A stretch of 11,036 bases of DNA. Origin: an uncultured Rhodocyclaceae bacterium. GTDB lineage: Bacteria; Pseudomonadota; Gammaproteobacteria; Burkholderiales; Rhodocyclaceae. The stretch spans positions 1 to 11,036 of the forward strand of contig CAIYZZ010000203.1 of assembly GCA_903930805.1 (NCBI GenBank). The letters are read 5' to 3'. The notes beneath the pieces were generated by a model, which saw only the letters and a program-made list of their open reading frames with translations, did no database searches and was not told the origin of the DNA. Both the position numbers and the translations under genes were made by a program. Each line of letters opens with the position of its first letter. Position 1 is the first letter of the stretch. This document shows, in pieces, positions 7,442-11,036 of this stretch.

Positions 7442-7944
7442 GCTTTACCCCTAATTCGACAACACCGACGCCCAGCGGCCGCTGCACCGACCTACGCGAG
7501 ATCGAGCCGAATCTGGCAGGCGTCGGCTTGCGCATCGGTATCGTCATGGCGCGCTTCAATCGTGACGTGGGCGAAGGACTGCTCTCTGGCTGCTGCCAGG
7601 AACTACATCGCCTCGGTGTGGCATCTTCCGCTACTACCTTGGTGAGCGTGCCGGGTGCACTGGAAATCCCGCTCGCCCTGCAAACCATGGCGCAAAGCGG
7701 CAAGTACGACGCACTGGTGGCGCTCGGTTGCGTGATCCGTGGTGAGACCTATCACTTCGAGATTGTCTCGAATGAATCGGCGCGTGGCGTTACCGACGTA
7801 CAACTGACGACAGGGATCCCCATCGCCAATGCCGTGCTAACCGTAGAAAACGATGATCAGGCGCTGGTGCGCATGGCCCAAAAAGGCATGGAAGCCGCCC
7901 AGTGCGCGGTGGAAATGGTTAATCTGTTGAAAGCAGTAAAGTGA
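7438..7944 (+). CDS. ribH: 6,7-dimethyl-8-ribityllumazine synthase
   Basis: This 168-residue enzyme joins the four-carbon product of RibB with the ribitylaminouracil intermediate to give lumazine, the penultimate step to riboflavin. Lumazine synthases form pentamers or 60-mer shells. Visible motifs are [13 protein letters not shown] (37-49), [12 protein letters not shown] (71-82), the catalytic region [14 protein letters not shown] (97-110) with His106, and [11 protein letters not shown]. The N-terminal 25 or so residues are Ser/Thr/Pro-rich and poorly conserved. The ATG start overlaps the ribBA stop as ATGA and has AGAAGGGA seven bases upstream (7423-7430). Its own stop overlaps nusB as GTGA. 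Its position right after ribBA fits a ribBA-ribH-nusB unit common in Proteobacteria. Confidence 0.97.
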   Translation: MSFTPNSTTPTPSGRCTDLREIEPNLAGVGLRIGIVMARFNRDVGEGLLSGCCQELHRLGVASSATTLVSVPGALEIPLALQTMAQSGKYDALVALGCVIRGETYHFEIVSNESARGVTDVQLTTGIPIANAVLTVENDDQALVRMAQKGMEAAQCAVEMVNLLKAVK

Positions 7945-8429
7945 GCAGCACACCTGTGGAACGAGGCAAGGCCGGCAGCGGCAAGCCACCGAGTTCCCCG
8001 CGCCATCGTGCGCGCGAGTTCGTCGTGCAAGGGCTCTATCAATATCTGGTCGGCGGTCAGGATGCTGCGGCCATCATCACCCAAGCAGAGTCGGCCGGCG
8101 GTTTCGATCGTGCCAACCGCGCGCTTTACGATGCCCTGCTCGATGGTGTGCTGAATAACACTGCGACCTTGCAGGTGCTGCTCGAACCCCATATCGAACG
8201 TCCCTGGGCCGAGGTTTCGCCCATTGAACGCGGCATCCTGCTCCTGGCAGCCTGCGAACTTCAGTTTCACCCCGACACCCCCTACCGCGTGGTCATTAAC
8301 GAAGCCATCGAACTGACCAAATCTTACGGTGGCACCGACGGCTACAAGTTCGTCAATGGCGTGCTGGACAAGTTGGCCCCCCAGTTACGGCCACACGAGT
8401 TGCGTCCGGACGCAAGCAACGCCCGATAG
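7941..8429 (+). CDS. nusB: Transcription antitermination factor NusB
   Basis: This 162-residue, mainly helical RNA-binding protein pairs with NusE (S10) on boxA RNA to support antitermination, chiefly of rRNA operons. Recognisable stretches are [17 protein letters not shown] (20-36), [15 protein letters not shown] (about 92-106), [16 protein letters not shown] and the closing [15 protein letters not shown]. It has a Ser/Pro/Lys-rich extension of about 20 residues before the conserved core, and a short polar tail. The start is GTG 7941, overlapping the ribH stop as GTGA; no strong Shine-Dalgarno site is evident, so coupling to ribH translation is likely. Linkage of nusB to ribH is widespread in bacteria. 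Confidence 0.96.
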   Translation: MSSTPVERGKAGSGKPPSSPRHRAREFVVQGLYQYLVGGQDAAAIITQAESAGGFDRANRALYDALLDGVLNNTATLQVLLEPHIERPWAEVSPIERGILLLAACELQFHPDTPYRVVINEAIELTKSYGGTDGYKFVNGVLDKLAPQLRPHELRPDASNAR

Positions 8430-8444
8430 TCTCACCCACGCGGC

Positions 8445-9389
8445 ATGCCCTCCGAGTTTGCCCTGATCGACCGTTATTTTCGCCATCCCACCCGGCATAC
8501 CGTGCTCGGCGTCGGCGACGACGGCGCCATCGTGCACGCGACTGCCGGTTGCGAACTGGTAGTGTCGACCGACATGCTGGTGGCTGACACACACTTTCTG
8601 GCCGACACCGACCCGGAAGATCTCGGCTGGAAAACGTTGGCGGTGAATGTGTCGGACATGGCGGCGATGGGCGCGCAACCACGCTGGGCACTGCTGGCTG
8701 CCGCGCTGCCGACGGCAACGGAATCATGGATTGAGAAATTCGCTCGCGGTTTTTTTGCTTGCGCCGATACGTTCGGCATCGATGTCATCGGCGGCGATAC
8801 GACCAAGGGGCCGCGCAATTTCTGCGTAACGATCTTTGGCGAAGTACCGGCGGGTAAAGCGCTGCTACGCTCGGGGGCACGCAACGGTGATGAAATCTGG
8901 GTGTCTGGCGCACCCGGTCGTGCCGCCTTGGGGTTGGCGCATCTGCAGGGCCGCATCACGCTGGCCGAACCGGCGCTTGCCTATTGCCTGGCCGCCTTGC
9001 ATCGCCCCCAGCCACGCATCGCACTCGGGCTGGCGCTACGGGATATCGCCACGGCAGCTATCGATGTGTCCGACGGTCTGTTGGCAGACCTCAGTCACAT
9101 TCTCAAAGCTTCAGGCGTCGCCGCCAAGCTGAAAGTTGCCGTCCCGCCAGCGCCGACTTTTGTTGATACCAATCTGTGGCGCGACTGTTATCTGGCCGGC
9201 GGCGACGACTATGAGCTCGTCTTTACTACTCCGGCAGCACAGCACACAAACATCCAGTCACTCATCGCGGGTCTGCCACTGACCTGCATTGGCACTATCG
9301 AGATCGGTACCCCGGGCCAATGGACGCTTTTCGATGCCGCCGGCCGGCCCATGGAAACCGCACGGCGCGGCTACGACCACTTCGCGTAA
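8445..9389 (+). CDS. thiL: Thiamine-monophosphate kinase
   Basis: This 314-residue enzyme phosphorylates thiamine monophosphate to thiamine diphosphate with ATP and Mg2+, the last step of the pathway in the cytoplasm. It belongs to the AIR synthase/PurM-like superfamily. Motifs in order: GVGDDGA (22-28), STDMLVADTHF (41-51), NVSDMAAMGAQPRW (68-81), GGDTTKGP (116-123), DVSDGLLADL (centred on Asp210) and GGDDYELVF (252-260). Length is normal. It begins 15 bases after nusB and ends nine bases before pgpA; the ribosome binding site is weak, so it is probably translated as part of the cluster. Bases 9137-9161 carry one copy of a 25-base repeat also found in cinA, here read as VAVPPAPTF in a variable part of the protein. 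Confidence 0.97.
   Translation: MPSEFALIDRYFRHPTRHTVLGVGDDGAIVHATAGCELVVSTDMLVADTHFLADTDPEDLGWKTLAVNVSDMAAMGAQPRWALLAAALPTATESWIEKFARGFFACADTFGIDVIGGDTTKGPRNFCVTIFGEVPAGKALLRSGARNGDEIWVSGAPGRAALGLAHLQGRITLAEPALAYCLAALHRPQPRIALGLALRDIATAAIDVSDGLLADLSHILKASGVAAKLKVAVPPAPTFVDTNLWRDCYLAGGDDYELVFTTPAAQHTNIQSLIAGLPLTCIGTIEIGTPGQWTLFDAAGRPMETARRGYDHFA
9137..9161 (+). repeat. 25-base direct repeat, copy 1 (inside thiL)
   Basis: This stretch matches 10287-10311 at 24 of 25 bases; the difference is C at 9145 against T at 10295. The shared core is GCCAGCGCCGACTTTT. The copies start 1,150 bases apart, point the same way and are read in different frames, so protein similarity cannot explain the match. 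Confidence 0.85.
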
Positions 9390-9398
9390 GCTGCCAGC

Positions 9399-9902
9399 AT
9401 GGCGAAAGCTCCAGCCCCACCCTTTTCTTTCCTGTTGCGTCACCCCGCCCATCTGATCGCCTGCGGCTTCGGCAGTGGGCTGGCGCCGTTCGCGCCTGGA
9501 ACTGCCGGCACCGCGTTCGCCTGGCTGACCTATCCGTTCCTGCGCACTTGGCTGCCCGACGACACAAGCTTCGCGGTTTTTCTGCTGCTGGCCTTCGCAC
9601 TCGGCGTCACCGCTTGCCAGATCACCGGCCGCGCGCTGGGCGTCGTCGACCATGGCAGCATCGTCTGGGACGAGATCGTGCCGTTCTGGGCGGTGCTGTT
9701 CCTGACGCCCGCCGGCTGGATGTGGCAGCTCGCCGCATTTTTGTGGTTCCGCATCTACGACATCAGCAAACCGGCACCGGCAGATTATTTCGACGGCAAG
9801 GTGAAAAATGGTTTCGGCGTAATGATGGACGATGTGATTGCCGCCGCCTACACGGTGCTGACGCTGGCAGTGTTCAAGGCATTGGTGGAGCGATTGTTCT
9901 GA
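9399..9902 (+). CDS. pgpA: Phosphatidylglycerophosphatase A
   Basis: This 167-residue membrane enzyme removes phosphate from phosphatidylglycerophosphate to give phosphatidylglycerol. Family motifs are GFGSGLAPFAPGTAGT (23-38), DHGSIVWDEIVPFW (84-97) and RIYDISKPAP (118-127) followed by YFDGKVKNGFGVMMDD (130-145), which contain the conserved acidic residues. Hydrophobic segments at about 57-75, 95-117 and 145-163 are likely membrane helices. Compared from memory with typical PgpA, some usual glycines are replaced (WDEIVG by WDEIVP, GGFG by NGFG, DDVIAG by DDVIAA); the acidic residues remain, so activity is still expected. It lies nine bases after thiL and overlaps cinA by one base (TGATG). 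The thiL-pgpA pairing is common in Proteobacteria. Confidence 0.95.
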   Translation: MAKAPAPPFSFLLRHPAHLIACGFGSGLAPFAPGTAGTAFAWLTYPFLRTWLPDDTSFAVFLLLAFALGVTACQITGRALGVVDHGSIVWDEIVPFWAVLFLTPAGWMWQLAAFLWFRIYDISKPAPADYFDGKVKNGFGVMMDDVIAAAYTVLTLAVFKALVERLF

Positions 9903-10396
9903 TGGATACCGAACTTGTTGAATTGTCGGCCGCAGTTGGGACGGTGTGCCGTGAGCGCCAACTGCTGATTGCCACGGCGGAATCCTGCACTGGCGGTTGG
10001 GCATCCCAAGTGATCACCCATACAGCGGGCAGCTCGGCGTGGTTTGAGCGCGGCTTCGTAACCTATACAAATGAAGCAAAAACGGATATGCTTGGTGTTC
10101 TGTTGGACACCATAGCAACATTCGGTGCGGTCAGCGTCGAAACGGCGGGTGAAATGGCCAGTGGGGCACTGAAAAATTCCAATGCCTTGATTTCTTTGGC
10201 TATCACGGGAATTGCCGGGCCGACGGGTGGCTCACCTGACAAACCAGTGGGTACCGTATGCTTTGCTTGGTGTGTTCGTAATGAGGTGCCGTCCTGCCAG
10301 CGCCGACTTTTTTCGGGCGACCGGGAAACCATCCGGCGCCAGTCGGTGATTTATGCGCTTACTGGCTTGATTGGACGCGCAAGAAACATGCCATAA
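9902..10396 (+). CDS. pncC: CinA-family nicotinamide-nucleotide amidohydrolase (PncC)
   Basis: This 164-residue protein matches the stand-alone C-terminal domain of CinA, which deamidates nicotinamide mononucleotide to nicotinate mononucleotide in NAD salvage. Visible motifs are ATAESCTGGW (24-33, with the presumed nucleophile Ser28), GFVTYTNEAKTDMLGV (51-66, Tyr55 and Lys60), AITGIAGPTGG (100-110) and LFSGDRETIRRQ (136-147). The N-terminal molybdopterin-binding-like domain of long CinA is absent, as is usual for the proteobacterial short form. ATG 9902 overlaps the pgpA stop as TGATG. The middle is less GC-rich than its neighbours: I count 93 G or C in 180 bases at 10021-10200. Its codons 129-138 contain the second copy of the 25-base repeat. 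Its stop codon overlaps the likely recA -10 box. Linkage of cinA to recA is widespread. Confidence 0.94.
   Translation: MDTELVELSAAVGTVCRERQLLIATAESCTGGWASQVITHTAGSSAWFERGFVTYTNEAKTDMLGVLLDTIATFGAVSVETAGEMASGALKNSNALISLAITGIAGPTGGSPDKPVGTVCFAWCVRNEVPSCQRRLFSGDRETIRRQSVIYALTGLIGRARNMP
10287..10311 (+). repeat. 25-base direct repeat, copy 2 (inside cinA)
   Basis: This is the partner of 9137-9161, identical at 24 of 25 bases. Here it is read as codons 129-138, PSCQRRLF, just before the conserved FSGDR motif, in a different frame from the thiL copy. Confidence 0.85.
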
Positions 10397-10397
10397 T
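10367..10397 (+). promoter_or_regulatory. Probable recA promoter inside the end of cinA
   Basis: CATAAT (10392-10397) matches the -10 consensus at five of six positions and overlaps the cinA stop codon (TAA 10394-10396). Possible -35 boxes are TTGATT (10367-10372, 19-base spacer) and TTGGAC (10371-10376, 15-base spacer); neither spacing is ideal. Transcription would begin near 10404, leaving a leader of about 20 bases. I find no CTGT-N8-ACAG LexA box from 10200 to the recA start. Confidence 0.4.
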
Positions 10398-10410
10398 CGG
10401 AACAACATTC

Positions 10411-10418
10411 AGGAAGGA
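10411..10418 (+). promoter_or_regulatory. Strong ribosome binding site of recA
   Basis: AGGAAGGA lies five bases before ATG 10424. It is among the strongest Shine-Dalgarno sequences in the window, fitting high RecA synthesis independent of translation of the upstream cluster. Confidence 0.8.
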
Positions 10419-10423
10419 ATATC

Positions 10424-11036
10424 ATGGACGAGAACAAGACCAAGGCCCTGCAAGCGGCACTGGCGCAAATCGAAAAACAATTCGGCAAAGGCTCCATCAT
10501 GAAGATGGGTGAAGGTCTTGCTATCGACGACATCCAGACCGTCTCCACCGGTTCGCTCGGGCTGGACATTGCGCTCGGCATTGGCGGCCTGCCACGCGGT
10601 CGGGTGGTGGAAATCTACGGCCCGGAATCGTCGGGCAAAACCACACTGTGCCTGCATATCGTCGCCGAAATCCAGAAGGCAGGCGGTGTCGCCGCCTACA
10701 TCGATGCAGAAAACGCACTCGACCCGGGTTACGCCGCCAAACTGGGCGTGAACGTGCCCGATCTGCTCATCTCTCAGCCCGACACAGGTGAGCAGGGCCT
10801 CGAGATTACCGACATGCTGGTGCGTTCGGGTGGCATCGATCTGATCGTCATCGATTCGGTAGCAGCATTGACACCCAAGGCGGAAATCGAGGGAGAAATG
10901 GGCGACCAACTGCCTGGCCTGCAGGCCCGCCTGATGTCGCAAGCGCTGCGCAAGCTCACCTCCAACATCAAGCGCACCAATACGCTGGTGATCTTCATCA
11001 ACCAGATCCGCATGAAGATTGGTGTGATGTTTGGCA
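10424..11036 (+). CDS. recA: Recombinase A, 5' part only (runs off the right edge)
   Basis: The first 204 residues of RecA, the ATP-dependent strand-exchange protein and LexA co-protease activator, are present; the family is usually about 340-350 residues, so the rest lies beyond the window. The N-terminal filament segment ([20 protein letters not shown]) is followed by Walker [10 protein letters not shown] (66-74), the catalytic Glu96, Walker B LIVIDS, loop L1 around [10 protein letters not shown], and [12 protein letters not shown] entering loop L2. Numbering matches E. coli RecA. Residue 97, next to the catalytic Glu, is Asn (codon AAC at 10712-10714), where His is usual (DAEHALDP). No stop or frameshift is seen. 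The gene follows cinA by 27 bases with its own strong ribosome binding site. Confidence 0.98.
   Translation, partial: MDENKTKALQAALAQIEKQFGKGSIMKMGEGLAIDDIQTVSTGSLGLDIALGIGGLPRGRVVEIYGPESSGKTTLCLHIVAEIQKAGGVAAYIDAENALDPGYAAKLGVNVPDLLISQPDTGEQGLEITDMLVRSGGIDLIVIDSVAALTPKAEIEGEMGDQLPGLQARLMSQALRKLTSNIKRTNTLVIFINQIRMKIGVMFG

Noticed and set aside
9320..9901. Extended in-frame start for cinA through pgpA
   Set aside because: The upstream translation is Arg/Pro-rich shadow sequence; the ATG at 9902 begins exactly where CinA-family similarity begins.
1..11036. Mobile elements, CRISPR arrays, toxin-antitoxin pairs or tRNA genes
   Set aside because: No transposase, integrase, terminal repeats, regularly spaced repeats or cloverleaf-like sequence seen on either strand by eye.

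Overview
The window looks like chromosomal DNA of a betaproteobacterium, most likely Rhodocyclales or a close relative. The reasons are the high G+C, the RecA and NusB sequence style, and the housekeeping order ribBA-ribH-nusB-thiL-pgpA-cinA-recA. The placement rests on recognition, not on a search. It holds 11 genes, two of them cut by the window edges. I see no tRNA, rRNA, CRISPR array, insertion sequence or phage gene.

Left half (1-6133): a two-armed divergent locus. On the minus strand, a circularly permuted ATP-grasp protein (261-1730) is followed by an alpha-E protein (start at 264, running off the left edge); the two overlap by ATGA. On the plus strand lie Anbu, a proteasome-like N-terminal nucleophile hydrolase (1844-2623), and a large fusion of a transglutaminase-like peptidase with a DUF2126 amidoligase-type domain (2717-6133). 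A 113-base gap separates the arms and should hold both promoters. The association of these families is known from comparative genomics, where it was proposed to make and process an amide-linked peptide or tag. To my knowledge its substrate is undefined. Two predicted ligases (ATP-grasp, DUF2126) sit with two predicted hydrolases (transglutaminase-like, Anbu), so it is the best candidate in the window for a poorly understood system.

Spacer (6134-6340): 207 bases with a strong hairpin at 6173-6200, -10-like boxes and a clear ribosome binding site for the next gene. I see no FMN riboswitch.

Right half (6341-11036): tightly packed plus-strand genes. ribBA and ribH supply the four-carbon unit and lumazine of riboflavin synthesis, and the second domain of RibBA appears to have lost GTP cyclohydrolase II function (RibBX type). 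nusB encodes an antitermination factor, thiL makes thiamine diphosphate, pgpA makes phosphatidylglycerol, cinA (pncC) is a nicotinamide-nucleotide amidase, and recA (5' part only) serves recombination. Overlapping stop/start codons (ATGA, GTGA, TGATG) suggest translational coupling. recA has its own strong ribosome binding site and probably its own promoter inside the end of cinA. A 25-base near-identical repeat is shared by thiL and cinA in different reading frames.
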